Positions 11,997-21,891 of a stretch of 64,000 nucleotides of DNA are shown piece by piece. The position numbers and the translations under genes were made by a program. The stretch comes from Metallyticus violacea (lineage: Eukaryota > Arthropoda > Insecta > Mantodea > Metallyticidae), in contig CM060846.1 of NCBI GenBank assembly GCA_030762175.1, positions 183,636,041 to 183,700,040 of the forward strand. The letters run 5' to 3'. The notes below the pieces were generated by a model that did no database searches, was not told the DNA's origin, and saw only the letters and a program-made list of their open reading frames with translations. Numbering within the stretch: position 1 is the stretch's first letter; every line of letters begins with the position of its first letter.

Positions 11997-14090
11997 TATA
12001 TGCTACTAAAATACTCACTTACCCTTGGGTAAATTTTTAAAAATCCATTGCTAACAGCTTTAATGTAATATGCTGAAATGGAATAAATGGTGCAAATAAG
12101 ACCCTTAATGTACTTGTTATTTGTCTTTTAGAGAAACTGGCCTAAGCACGATTAGAACACGCATCCTCTGCTTTTGCAGTGTACTTCACAGTAATAAGCT
12201 GCTGGCTCTGTCCAATTTTGCACAAGAATTAATATTTAATGCAACCTAAAATTTGTGTAACCTCCTTTATTACTATAGTTATTTATAGCATTAGTCCTTA
12301 GCCCATTGAATCAGCAGATGGAAGGAATGCGAATTTTGCTGAAGATTTATCCTTGTAAAATTCAATGTATTTCAGGTAGATTTCTTCTTCTGTTTACCAG
12401 CCTGATCAGTCATATAAATATTTTGCAATAATTATCTTTCAGCAGTCTGAACATCTGATTTACCAGTAAAGAGCGTTGCAGTTAATAAATAAAACAGAAC
12501 TATGCTGTTTTACAGCATATCTATTAAGAAAACGTCCTTAGCTCAACTTGTAGACGTCGATATGGCAAGTAATATGCAAATTTAAAGTGCTTTACTCTAA
12601 AGTAAACTTAAAGATTCTATCCCATAAGATGCAGAGTTATTAACAAATATTGATTAAGGCTTGCATTTGATATACCTCTTGAGAATCTGGAAGAGTAATT
12701 GGATTTGTAGGATCACGTTGTACAGCTCACAAAATGATTGATTACACAAATTGTTAAGTTAAAGATTTAATACCATTATTTATGTTTATGCTGTTACAGA
12801 GCACTTTTGCAATTTGTTTATATTCTCTGTTTACTTATATATATAATCTACAACATTCTAAATCAATGGAATGATTGAAAATTATTTGCATGCAATTTGA
12901 CCAGGCGGAATTCAATCCTGTGACGTTATTTTTGGGCTTACTGGGAGTAATGCCCCAACCATCTGTGCCATGGTGATGGCCATTGGTTTGTGAAAAATTT
13001 CATCTTATATACTTAATAAGAAATCACTATGTAAATTAAAAAAAAAATGTTTCAGGAAGTGCCCTGGCAACCGACATATGTACGCTTTGGTCAAACTTAA
13101 TCTTGGACCCAGTACTTTTGGCAGTATAGCAACATTGGCTAATACAAGCTAAGAACTTAATTCTCCTCAGATCCAAGTCAAAGTATTACATTTTATTTAT
13201 TGTTCATAATGCCTGAATTTGTATGTGTGCATTATATCTAATATATTACATAGCTGACTTTAAAGTGCCCCTTTTTAAAGTTATACAAAAAAGTATATAT
13301 TTACAATGTAAATGCTATCTGGATGATGGGATGTTATTTTGGTACACTATAACCTTCAATACAACGCATTATATTTTGTATAGGTAACATATGTACTTTA
13401 GATACAATTGCGTGTATTTATTTGTTGTATTGAGTTTGATTTACTTACATTTTTGCACACTTCTCATTATATAGGAAGACAGTTTACATTTTTAGGTTAT
13501 GTAAAGACTGTATATTTTACTTCATTATCCTTCCTAATTACCTGTCTGCTTAGAATAGGGCGAATATGATGATATACTCCCAGATTTTTAAAATGAACTT
13601 TCTGGTGCAACGTCATAAAATGGATGGACAGCATAAGAAATCTTGAATCATATCTGTGGGTGCTTGACAGGGTTATTTGCACTATTTATATAATTTGCAT
13701 CTATTACTGTTTTGACAATGACTAAGTTTCTTCCGAGAAATAAAGCAAATAAGGAGTAAAACAGGAGGAATAAAATACCAAAATAAACAAAAAAAAAACC
13801 TAGTTAAGCCTGGTGTAGATGATATACTTGCATTACCGACCTTCCGTGATTGCATTATCGATTTGCCGACGAAACTTAGTTCCGGAGCCGTCGATTAAAA
13901 GGTGCTAAATTTGCGTTCGATGCGGTCACCGCCTTTTATCACTGAGTTTCCTATCTGTAGGCTAATCTATGCTTACTGAAGTCCATGCAAGAAGTGACAG
14001 CGCTACCAGCAAGCACATGGTTTAAAGCGAAGCAAGATTTACAGCAGGCTCTTTCTGGGCACTAACTGAAGCCCATTCAGATGGTGTAAG
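11997..14090. other. AT-rich interval, nothing firm
   Basis: No gene recognised. Around 12898-12990 the minus strand has a weak tRNA-like pattern (TGGCACAGATGGTTGGGGC, then GGATTGAATTCC) that could be an old SINE head. The rest is AT-rich and featureless. Confidence 0.4.
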
Positions 14091-14149
14091 GTAAACAAGC
14101 ATCTGTGGTCGTCCTCTGGCTGTCGTTTCCAATGGCAACAAAGACGCAA

Positions 14150-14987
14150 TGATCAAATAAAACACAGCATTACAGTGCGAAACGTTGCCAAAGCTGTAAA
14201 CATGATCTCACAACACTATTCAGGACGCGTTGTGTCTCCACGGAGGGTGCCACAGCAAGTGGCCCCTGACCACCTTAAGCAACGAGTGGGTGTCAGTTTT
14301 CAACATCTGTTTCGGTTCCACGCTTTTCTAACTCGAATTGGAACAGGTGATGAAAGTTGAAGCACTTTTACACCTTAGAAGCGAAAGTGACGAGCATGGA
14401 GTAGAAACATTGCACCTTTCCAGCAAGAAAAATGTTGAAGCCACTCCATCTTTAGCGAAAATCATGTTGAGGGTTTTACGGAATTCCCAAGGAGTTCTTT
14501 TTGAAATACCCTCCAGCCGCTATTAACAGGAAATGCTGATCGTTACTGTGCAAACTTAGAAGTCACAATGGCCCTGAACTTTTCATCCGAAATGTCCTCC
14601 TCCTTGATGATAGCGCTCGATCGTATACTGGAAACTAAATGCGGCAACAAATTTAAGATTATCGCCGAGAGAGACTTGCATACTCACCCTACAGCCCTGA
14701 TTTAGCTTCTAGAGACTTTCATCTGTTCCTAACACCGAAAAAGAACTTGGAAGGTCGCAGTGAACAGATCAGCACAGCGATGTGGTGTTTTTTATACAGC
14801 CAGTGCCATAGATTCTTTGAAGACGGCATTCAAAAGCGGTACACACATGGGACAAATGCTTCAACATTGCTGATTATATAGAGAAATAGACTATCGATGA
14901 AGTTACAGGCAATGTAAAGTTGGTGAGTGTAAACAAGTAACAATACATTTCTAAGAAGTGGCATCTTACTTATCGAACGCCCCTTAT
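14150..14987 (+). pseudogene. Mariner-type (DD34D-like) transposase relic
   Basis: Despite many frame changes, the plus strand reads a mariner transposase series in the right order: SPRRVPQQVAPDHLKQRV (linker after the helix-turn-helix), FLTRIGTGDE (first catalytic D), VLLLDDSARSYT (the HDNARPH-like second-D motif, altered), a degraded SPDLAPSDFHLF region and a terminal DYIEK. The sequence ACTTATCGAACGCCCCTTATA at its right edge resembles a mariner terminal repeat. No matching left terminus was found. It is too damaged to encode active transposase. Confidence 0.65.
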
Positions 14988-16390
14988 ATAAGCTTTAATG
15001 AGGAATATTTGTCCCCTAGTAGCTGATTTGCGAATACGCCCAAGGGTACAGTGCTCCATCTTAACAGTTATTGCAGTTGCAGTTGAAACATGCAGTTTCT
15101 GTTTATGGTACGCATGTGCGAGAATATGCAATGGCACATCAGTAGAAAGAAATGAAACTCGGAAATGTTGTGAATTTACATTCACTTTTGTTTAAACTTG
15201 TTTCTACTGGCAGCTTTGTATCTTGGGTTTCTTAAAGTCACATCTGCTACAGCTTGTAAATTAGTACATTATCCCTCTAGCGCAGTAGCCTCCCATGAGG
15301 TTTTACCACACAAGCTTCTTCAGCTCTTTACAGTAAGAGAGTGAACTCCATATATATTTTGGAGTATAGCTTTATTAATCCAAGTTCCCTATAACTTTGA
15401 TAAGAAGATACTAGCTTTGCTGGGTATAGGCTGATATTAAGGAATAATTAGAATATAACTTTCCTTTGTGCAATTGTAGTGCACTGGACTCATATTGTAA
15501 AACCTATTTCTGTTAATATTTTTCTAGATTTGCTAAAAGGTAAAATTTAACTCCTGTAGTTGCTGCATTGATTAAGAGACTTTGACATATGTATACACTT
15601 TTTATTCACTTAAAAAAAAGGTTTACAGTTTAGCACTTTTTCTACCGTGAATTTTCTAATAATAAATGCCTTTGGTGGACAAGTACGTATGTTAATCGTG
15701 GAATGACAAATTCAGAAGAAAAAAAATTACTTGGAAGCAGAAGTGACCGTTACAAAACAAAAGAAAGAATACATTGCTCAAAGAGCGTTGCATATTATTT
15801 AGGACTATATTAGAACAATTTTCTTTCAGCTCGCCACGATGGCTCCGAAACCAAGTATGGAAGCAATTTCTATCAATATAAGCTAGTGTTTCGAAAAAAT
15901 ATGTTGAATGGGGCAACCTGGGGATAAAATTAATTTTTTTTCAGGTATATTTTAGTTATGCTAACAACATTAATGCACATTTATTTGAGCTTTTCAATCT
16001 TGCATTGTTGTTACTATATCCTTTTGGAATTTATAACTGATGGCACAAATGAGCCTGCAGTTAGCCTGTGTTTGACTTGTTCCAGCAGAGAATCCTTTTT
16101 GAGCCCGCTAAGAAGAAAGGGATTCCGATTGATTTGAGAGCTTCAACACTATTCTATAATACAAAGAAGTTAACGGCGATTGAAAGAGGTTTAAGTTAAT
16201 GCCAACATCTAAATTGTTCTGTGAAACTAAATTCATCCCGTGTCTCCGTGCATGCGTCTCTTAGCAATATAATACAATGTTCTAGCATACTATAGAATAG
16301 CACAGTATGGGACAGAGAGGATGTTTCGTCATCACGTCCACTATGTTCAGCCTCAAGTCGAAGAAGTCAGTTCCAGGAGGAAAACACGTG
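14988..16390. other. Left flank of the Polinton
   Basis: AT-rich DNA without a recognised gene. The last bases, CACGTG at 16385-16390, are a candidate target duplication for the adjoining element. Confidence 0.4.
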
Positions 16391-16434
16391 AGTATTATAT
16401 ATCCCTTAATTGATATGCAAATGATATCAAAAGC

Positions 16435-16502
16435 GGGGTGAGGTGGTTTGGTGGGCGTAGTTGGTGATGGGGGGTATGGTGGTAGGGGTTGGGGTTGGGG
16501 CG
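16435..16502 (+). other. G-rich subterminal tract, left end
   Basis: The plus strand has many runs of two to six G (GGGGTGAGG, GATGGGGGG, GGGGTTGGGGTTGGGG), enough to form a G-quadruplex. The right arm has the matching C-rich tract, so the G-rich strand runs 5' to 3' inward from both ends. Any role in replication or end protection is inference. Confidence 0.55.
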
Positions 16503-16699
16503 GAAGTGACGAGGTACAATTTGATATCAAAGCTTTTCAATTTAAATCACCGGAAAAGGGGTATTTTTATTATACATAAAATGAACTATACATTTAATGT
16601 GAGGCCAAAAGGATTGGTTTAAATGCAATTAAAAATGCAAAATGATGGTACTGAATATTTTATTGTACTTTTTTATACAAATAAGAAAATTAACATACA

Positions 16700-17135
16700 T
16701 TAATAGGGTCCTTTCACTAAAATGGAGGGGGGTTTTACCCCTTTGCTACATTGAGGGTTTTACCCTTTACAAAAATGGCGAGGTTTTACAAAAATGGCGG
16801 TGCAGTTTACATCACTGATGGGATTTACTCTTTTATGACATGATGACGTTGAATATTTTTATTATAAAAATATGAAAATTAACATGGTGAGTTTTACCCC
16901 TTTACAAAAATGGCGGTGCAGTTCACACATCACAGTTGGGTTTTACCCCTTTATGGCGGTACACACACAGGCGGGTTTACAAAAATTGTGAGGGTGTCAC
17001 CCCTTTACGAAAATGGCGAGGATTTTACAAAAATGGCGGTGCAGTTCACACTTCAATTGGTGGGTTTTACCCTTTATGGCTATACACACAGGCGGATTTA
17101 CAAAAATTGCGTCGGCGCTGGATTTATAAAAAAAT
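16700..17135 (+). repeat. Subterminal irregular repeats with ATGGCGG motif, left arm
   Basis: Units built from GGGTTTTACCCC, TTTACAAAAATGGCGGTGCAG and ACACACAGGCGG recur in variable order. AAAATGGCGG or close variants occur near 16771, 16791, 16907, 17010 and 17030, with shorter ATGGCGG at 16953. The motif resembles the consensus for YY1/Pho-type zinc-finger proteins. The 150-codon frame crossing this array (16936-17388) is a product of the repeats, not a gene. Confidence 0.7.
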
Positions 17136-17228
17136 TATTTTAAAATATGTGGTGTATGTCTTTTTGCAAAACGAGACTTCACTGTCTTCGTCGCTGCTGC
17201 TTTCATACTCCTCGTGTGGTATGGTGCC

Positions 17229-17639
17229 TCAGGTGAGTGACATGTGGGTAAAGTTTATGTTGAGGTGTTCCTGGGCCAACGGAATGGCGATGGGGACGAC
17301 GAAATTGCTGATGGATGCGGTTGTGAAACATCCTGCCGATGTGACCTTGTACTCTAGGGCTGGTGTCTTGTCGATGGTTCCGAGGTAGATGGTGCAGCGT
17401 GCGTCTATGCCGTAGTGGAGTGCTTTAGACGGGAGGCACCTGACTTTCACGACGTCGGAGTTGTTGGTTGCTAATTTCACGGAGACAGTTTTGTCTTCGC
17501 CAAAGAAGGAGATTTCTGTTGAGATGAGCTTGATGTTTGCAGGATACTCACCGCTTGTTGTGACGTGATTTTGGTTGTCAAAAACTAGTTTGACAAGTAC
17601 ATTGTGGCCTCCCCCCACCGGATCTGTTTGACACGTCAT
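17229..17639 (-). CDS. TIR-encoded protein A, left copy (unrecognised, 136 aa)
   Basis: An intact ATG-started frame whose inverted duplicate is at 27102-27536. It starts MTCQTDPVGGG and is rich in beta-branched residues, with no signal peptide, membrane segment or catalytic motif that I recognise. Its pattern of short hydrophobic strands could suit a small beta-barrel or jelly-roll fold, but that is a guess. It ends eight residues earlier than the right copy because TGC there is TGA here. It lies 16 bp downstream of protein B and points outward toward the element end. About 18 residues differ between the two copies. Confidence 0.7.
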   Translation of the reverse strand: MTCQTDPVGGGHNVLVKLVFDNQNHVTTSGEYPANIKLISTEISFFGEDKTVSVKLATNNSDVVKVRCLPSKALHYGIDARCTIYLGTIDKTPALEYKVTSAGCFTTASISNFVVPIAIPLAQEHLNINFTHMSLT

Positions 17640-17655
17640 GTTGTTATTTCGTTGT

Positions 17656-17985
17656 TCACTTCAATCCGTGTCTCTGGCAGCCGTTTCTGAGAACCTCTTC
17701 ACCCTGGTACAAGATGTAAAAGTTGAAAGAGCTGAGCTGGTTGATGAGTTCTGCTGAAAGATTGTTAAATCTTGTAGGTAGAAACACTTCTTTCCCGTTT
17801 TCGAGGAGAACAAGTGTTCTGGGTCCGTGCTTTGTGGATATGTTCCGGACTCCTACCAAGACGTATGGTACGTTCGATTGAAACGTGGATACTGATACAT
17901 TCTCCGAGTTGTTCGCTAATTGGCGTAACGCGTCGTTGATCATGTTGACTTCTCTATAGAACTTTTGGTACTGACACACAACGGG
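17656..17985 (-). CDS. TIR-encoded protein B, left copy (possible OB-fold-like, 110 aa)
   Basis: An intact frame of about 110 codons with ATG near 17988. Its features are VPYVLVGVRNISTKHGPRTL followed by LENGKEVFLPTRFNNLSAEL and YILYQGEE. The pattern of a short strand, a TKxGPxxLV strand and a VFLPxRF turn recalls small OB-fold, single-strand-binding-like proteins seen in some insect mobile elements, but I cannot name the family. The right-arm copy (about 26753-27096) has three in-frame stops, so this left copy is the only open one. It sits between proteins C and A, all outward-facing. Confidence 0.65.
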   Translation of the reverse strand, partial: PVVCQYQKFYREVNMINDALRQLANNSENVSVSTFQSNVPYVLVGVRNISTKHGPRTLVLLENGKEVFLPTRFNNLSAELINQLSSFNFYILYQGEEVLRNGCQRHGLK

Positions 17986-18062
17986 CATTGTTTGGTGAAA
18001 GGGGGAGGACCGTCAATGTGGGTAGGGGTGTTGGGGAGGTTGTAGTGCTGGTTGCAGCGGCG

Positions 18063-18254
18063 TTAAGGGGCGTACATTCCTTTAGCTTCAGTTGTAAGTC
18101 CCGCAGCGTCCACATCTACTGGTGAATGATGCATAAAGATGACGTTTCCTTCCACGGCTAGTGGATGATGTTCATTTGGTTCTATCATTGTGAGACGACG
18201 ACAATTTTTCAGAAACTTTATCACTACGTCCATGGCTTGCGGGAGACTTGTCAT
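18063..18254 (-). pseudogene. TIR-encoded protein C, left copy (truncated)
   Basis: The ATG-started frame gives 63 residues beginning MTSLPQAMDVVIKFLK. Compared with the right-arm copy (106 residues at 26481-26801) it lacks two codons in the middle and stops early: CCT TAA replaces CAT AAC, after which the same frame continues to match the right copy (HIDGPPP). Function unknown; the N-terminal half looks like an amphipathic helix followed by a basic stretch. It is the first gene of the outward-facing trio in this arm. Confidence 0.6.
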
Positions 18255-18455
18255 AAGTGTGCAAGCTCACCTTGCCTGGACTTGTTCATGACGTCATAAG
18301 GTGCACGTGTTTGGACTTGTTCATCAGCGTACAGGCGTTTGTACTTGTTCGCGGCGTCTTCACGGCGCAGGTGCAACCTCACCTTGAACTTGTTTGGACT
18401 TGTCCATGGCGCCCTGGTCCAACTCTCTGATAATTATCGGTTTTAGAAAATTCTC

Positions 18456-18794
18456 AAGGTCAAGGCCTCTCCATGTCACTGTAAAAACGAGAACGCCCCT
18501 TAAGTAGCACACTATTTCATTCGCCAATTAACCACACATAATTAGTGCGACTTACCTGTTCACCTCTCTCGGAGCAACTGGTAGAGCGGATCGCGTAGTG
18601 CCACATGCGCCTTCTAAAAAAATACAGGAATTAGCAACATAAATATATCAGTGGTATATGTATATTCATACACAATTTGTATCAATACTAACCTTAAAAA
18701 CATGCACCTATGATGTGCAGTTTGTGAGCATTCGCCAAAAATGTAGGTTTTTAATGACGTCATCATTGTGATTAAAATCACTTATGCTGAATTT
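18456..18794. other. Gap between left TIR and protease gene
   Basis: No frame or motif recognised in about 340 bp. It may hold the transcript end of the minus-strand capsid and protease genes. Confidence 0.4.
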
Positions 18795-19181
18795 TCAAAA
18801 GAATTTCTCCTTGCACAGGCCTTGGAAGCGGTGAGATAGGTAAGCAACGACGTAATGGCCACAAGTGGTGCTGACATCGCCTTGCAACCTTCTGGTGTTG
18901 TCAGTCCATCTTGTAGCACAACATCGATTCACAAATTTTAGAATTTCCCCCGAAAGAGTTTCTATACTATAGCTATCGAAATATTCACCCCGGTCGTTCT
19001 TTGCAACAAAGATATGGACCCAATGTTTCCCTGGTTTCGTGCTTGGATCAGTATTAATGACAACTGCTATGGGAAACTGTCTATTATGCAAATTTATCGA
19101 CTACAATTGGTCGCAAGCGTACACGCCAAAAAGTGTGGGGTACATTTAGACAGAAGCCGGTGTATTTTCAAGCGTATTCAT
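18795..19181 (-). pseudogene. Adenain-like maturation cysteine protease
   Basis: In adenoviruses and Polintons this enzyme cleaves capsid precursors. The frame begins at an ATG overlapping the capsid gene stop (ATGA) and stays in one frame through FGVYACDQL, VINTDP, GKHWVHIF (catalytic His), EYFDSYS (acidic member), a LQGDVS segment (Gln of the oxyanion hole) and TTCGHYVVAYL (catalytic Cys), ending KEKFF. Two nonsense codons interrupt it, one at codon 12 and one after DQL, so only the last ~98 codons are open from a later start. At ~128 codons it is shorter than the ~200 residues usual for adenain. All catalytic positions survive, so the gene was probably functional when it integrated. Confidence 0.85.
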
Positions 19182-20381
19182 GATACCCAAATTGTCCTGT
19201 TAGCATCAATTGCTATAGTGCTATGTACTTCTGCCATCACCAACAGATTGATAGGTTCTGGGGTTTTATCTTTAAACCCTATACTTATAGACACAGTGCC
19301 GTGCCGTTGTCCTGAAATGTAGGACTCGTTAGCGCTCATATCGTCTGTTAGATCAAATAGTATAATGGTATAGCCGTGAGAATATTGATGTCTGGAAAAT
19401 GAATGCCCTTTGTCCTTAAAGTGTATACCGAGGCCTTCTTGAAGAGTTTGAAAACATTTGGAGTTTGGAGAAAGTGACCGGCATCAAAATCGGGTTGTGA
19501 GGGAAAAGGCTGGCCGTTCACATACAGTTGAAAAGAATTCATTTTAAAGTGTTGCAAATTGAACTGGTTTTTGTTAATGTTACTGTTGTATGCCTGGTCG
19601 GCAACCATTGCCACAAACACTCTTCGGGTTATTTGCCCTATGAAAACGTCATTGAAAGTCATGTTACTAACCCCCTTTGGAATGATGAGAGCGTGAAATC
19701 CTACATCTTTGAGACGGTACTTTGCATTACTCGATGACGGTCTCACGGCTTTCAAAATCAGTCTACCTGACTGAATCTCTGTGTAGGCTTTAAAGTTCTT
19801 TGTATCCGAAAAGAGATGAAAGTTGGGTGAAGAGGGTGAGAGTTTGATGGTAACGCTCACATTGTTCAAGAGCAGATTTTCCTGATTAAAGAGTGCATTG
19901 GAAAGATTACCCATTAGCTGCACAACTTTGCTTCCTTTGGTATAGTCGTTACGTCACTTAATTCCATCATTTCCTACATACGCGTCCATCATTCCTTCCT
20001 TGTCCTTTTTCCAGGGCGAGGACTCTAGTTTGCTGTACATGACATCTTCCGAATAATTGAGCAACGTGCAATGTAATTCCTATAGGGGTAGCCTGGTTGA
20101 GGCATGGGAACTGTGACATTGTTAAGTGATACTTCCAAATGCTGAAACGAGGAATTTAGAGTATTGCTTAGAAAGGTAACCTGCTTGTCCTCTTTCAAGT
20201 CGTTTCCACCGTCATCGACTATTCGCACGAACAGCTGAAATACTACATAAGTCATGTCGAGGTAATCGTCTGCATTGCTAGAGTAATGAAATGTGATCGG
20301 GGCGTTTTTCATAAGTGTATTTTGAGTGTTTAGAGAAATGTAACCGGGAAAGTCTTTAAACATCTCTAGTTCTGAACTCAT
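19178..20381 (-). pseudogene. Polinton major capsid protein (double jelly-roll)
   Basis: The first open part (from ATG at 20381 to about 20025) has the N-terminal signatures of Polinton major capsid proteins: MSSELEMFKDFP, APITFHYS, DDYLDMTYVVFQLFVRI and a PGYPYRNYI segment. A frame change near 19930-20030 leads to the second part (19348-19923), with NVSVTIKLSP, VFVAMVADQAYN and a YVNGQPFPSQP stretch. A second change near 19375 leads to the C-terminus (LFDLTDDMS, then GTVSISIGF and TIAIDANRTIW), ending at 19178. Total ~400 codons, near the lower end for the family. Its stop overlaps the protease start, and it follows the pVI-like gene by 16 bp. Two frameshifts make it non-functional as it stands. 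Confidence 0.87.
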
Positions 20382-20397
20382 GTGCACCAACGATTCG

Positions 20398-20979
20398 TCA
20401 GCTATTATGAAAATACTCTAGCACCTTAGGTCTTCGGCGTTTAGTGTTAAACTGATTGTATATTTCCCCTTTCGGGCGCTTTAATAGCCCGGTGCCTATC
20501 ATAGAGTCTATCTTTACATCAGTTTTCCTCTTCAAATTAGTTCCCGCCTCCTTCAGCCTAGTCTTTAACGATTCCTTTGGCAGTATCCCCGAAATTGCAA
20601 CATCTACAAGCACATTGGCCCCCATTTTCAATGCCTCTTTACTGATAGCTTTCACACCGCCGTGGAAAAACCGTAGCACGGTTCTGAAAAGACCACCGAG
20701 AGTAGAGAACAAGTCACCACACTTTTGATAACGCTTGCTTCTGTACAAGAAAAAATCTTGATTGTACAATGCTCCTCCAGTCTGGTTTAAGTAATATCTG
20801 GTGAGAGGATCCAGCTCCATTATGTCCGTTTCGGACGAAACGTTAGAACTTCTAGAGGAAAGCCCTACAAATGGAAAGAAATCGCCGTAACCGTTCCTTA
20901 AATCTGTATTCACGATTTTAAAGTCCTGTTGTATCAAAGGTACCCAGTTAAACCGAATGACGGACGTTGCAATAGTCAT
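20398..20979 (-). CDS. pVI-like minor virion protein (193 aa, intact)
   Basis: A complete ATG-to-TGA frame. After an N-terminal region with VNTDLRNGYGDFFPF and YYLNQTGGALYN, it has the hydrophobic/amphipathic block LGGLFRTVLRFFHGGVKAI, then KEALKMGANVLVDV, SLKTRLKEAGTNLKRK, and a basic end (IGTGLLKRPKG, TKRRRPK). This arrangement is shared with a widespread Polinton/adintovirus protein compared with adenovirus core protein VI, which binds inside the capsid and disturbs membranes; the functional comparison is inference. It lies 18 bp after the penton-like gene and 16 bp before the capsid gene. It is the only interior late gene without a lesion. Confidence 0.8.
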   Translation of the reverse strand: MTIATSVIRFNWVPLIQQDFKIVNTDLRNGYGDFFPFVGLSSRSSNVSSETDIMELDPLTRYYLNQTGGALYNQDFFLYRSKRYQKCGDLFSTLGGLFRTVLRFFHGGVKAISKEALKMGANVLVDVAISGILPKESLKTRLKEAGTNLKRKTDVKIDSMIGTGLLKRPKGEIYNQFNTKRRRPKVLEYFHNS

Positions 20980-20997
20980 GCAGGTGTTGTCACGTTT

Positions 20998-21891
20998 TTA
21001 ATACTCTACAGAGACGCTTTCAATGACTTGCACAAACGTGTTGCCCACCACTTGTGGTACTATTAGATTACAGTAAATGAACATCTCGTAAGGGAAACCC
21101 ATGTACGGATCCACTGGGTGTTTCCCAATTTCCTGTTCAACCACGTTGGTGAATGGTTCGAGACCCATCATCCTGGCCAAAGATGGTGACAAAACCTATG
21201 CGTGTATGAGTTTCTTTGGCGTAGGCTTAGGAGGATTGTCAGGTCTTTCCTGCGTTTCTGGTGTAGGAAAGGCTGGCTTACAGGATTTGGTGGTTTAGGA
21301 TTGATAGGTCTTGGAGGAGTTCTAGTCGGAGTAATAGTTCTAGCTTTGTTTTTTAACGTTTGGTTCGGGCCTTCAGGGGGGTTTAATTTCTGTTTTCGAC
21401 ACAATTCTCCTGGAGGACTCAGCATTTTCTACATATCCTACATATTTGCGGGTGGGAATATGACTAGTCTGTGCGACTTTGATGATAATGCTGGCAATAT
21501 TTTTGTTCTCGTTATAAATGAAAAAGTCTTCGACTTGCAAATTTTCGCGTATAGCAGAGTTCACAGCATGCACCTAATCCTTAGAATTGTGTACGATACA
21601 ATGTGGCAATTGTAAGTTAAATTTTGAATGTGTCACTGGTGCTACCATATTATACATGGTTCCAATGATTTGATTATGGTGAATTGTTACGTTATAGAAT
21701 TTCACAGGGTACCTAACCTTTTGCAGTGCAACTTCTCATTCTCTTAGTAACACTATTCTCTCGGGTAAGATGTTTGAAAATCTGGAAGTTGTATTGTCAG
21801 TGAAATGGCCCATAGAGTCATTATTCACAAGCGAGAGGGAAAACGGTTTTGTTCTAATCATATCGAATTGATAGTTGAAGCCAGAACTCAT
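20998..21891 (-). pseudogene. Minor capsid (penton-like) protein
   Basis: The start overlaps the integrase stop (ATGA at 21891-21888). The N-terminal part carries the family pattern HFTDNTTSRFSNILPERIVL followed by a stop, then EVALQKVRYPVKFYNV. The middle (about 21373-21573) has VHAVNSAIRENLQVED, and a proline-rich basic stretch follows in another frame. The last open part (20998-21192) gives LARMMGLEPF, GFPYEMFIYCNLIVPQVVGN and VIESVSVEY, the typical C-terminal block of the Polinton minor capsid protein. At least two nonsense codons and two frame changes disrupt ~298 codons. Assignment as the penton (vertex) protein follows published Polinton comparisons as I remember them. Confidence 0.78.

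Larger units (their letters stand above)
16391..18455 (+). repeat. Left terminal inverted repeat of the Polinton
   Basis: It is the inverted copy of 26280-28339. By my hand count one 411-bp stretch (17229-17639 against 27102-27512) differs at about 28 positions (~93% identity). The outer ~110 bp is G-rich on the plus strand, the next part (16700-17130) holds irregular repeats around ATGGCGG and TTTTACCCC, and the inner part encodes three small minus-strand genes. The inner edge lies just past TATCGGTTTTAGAAAA. Confidence 0.92.

Noticed and set aside
12898..12990. tRNA-like pattern on the minus strand
   Set aside because: Box B is too degraded and no SINE body or target duplication is visible.
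16282..16530. Proline-rich minus-strand frame, also at 28190-28384
   Set aside because: A product of the G-rich terminal tract of the inverted repeat; it crosses the element boundary on the left.
16936..17388. 150-codon plus-strand frame
   Set aside because: It is created by the subterminal repeats and is antisense to TIR protein A.
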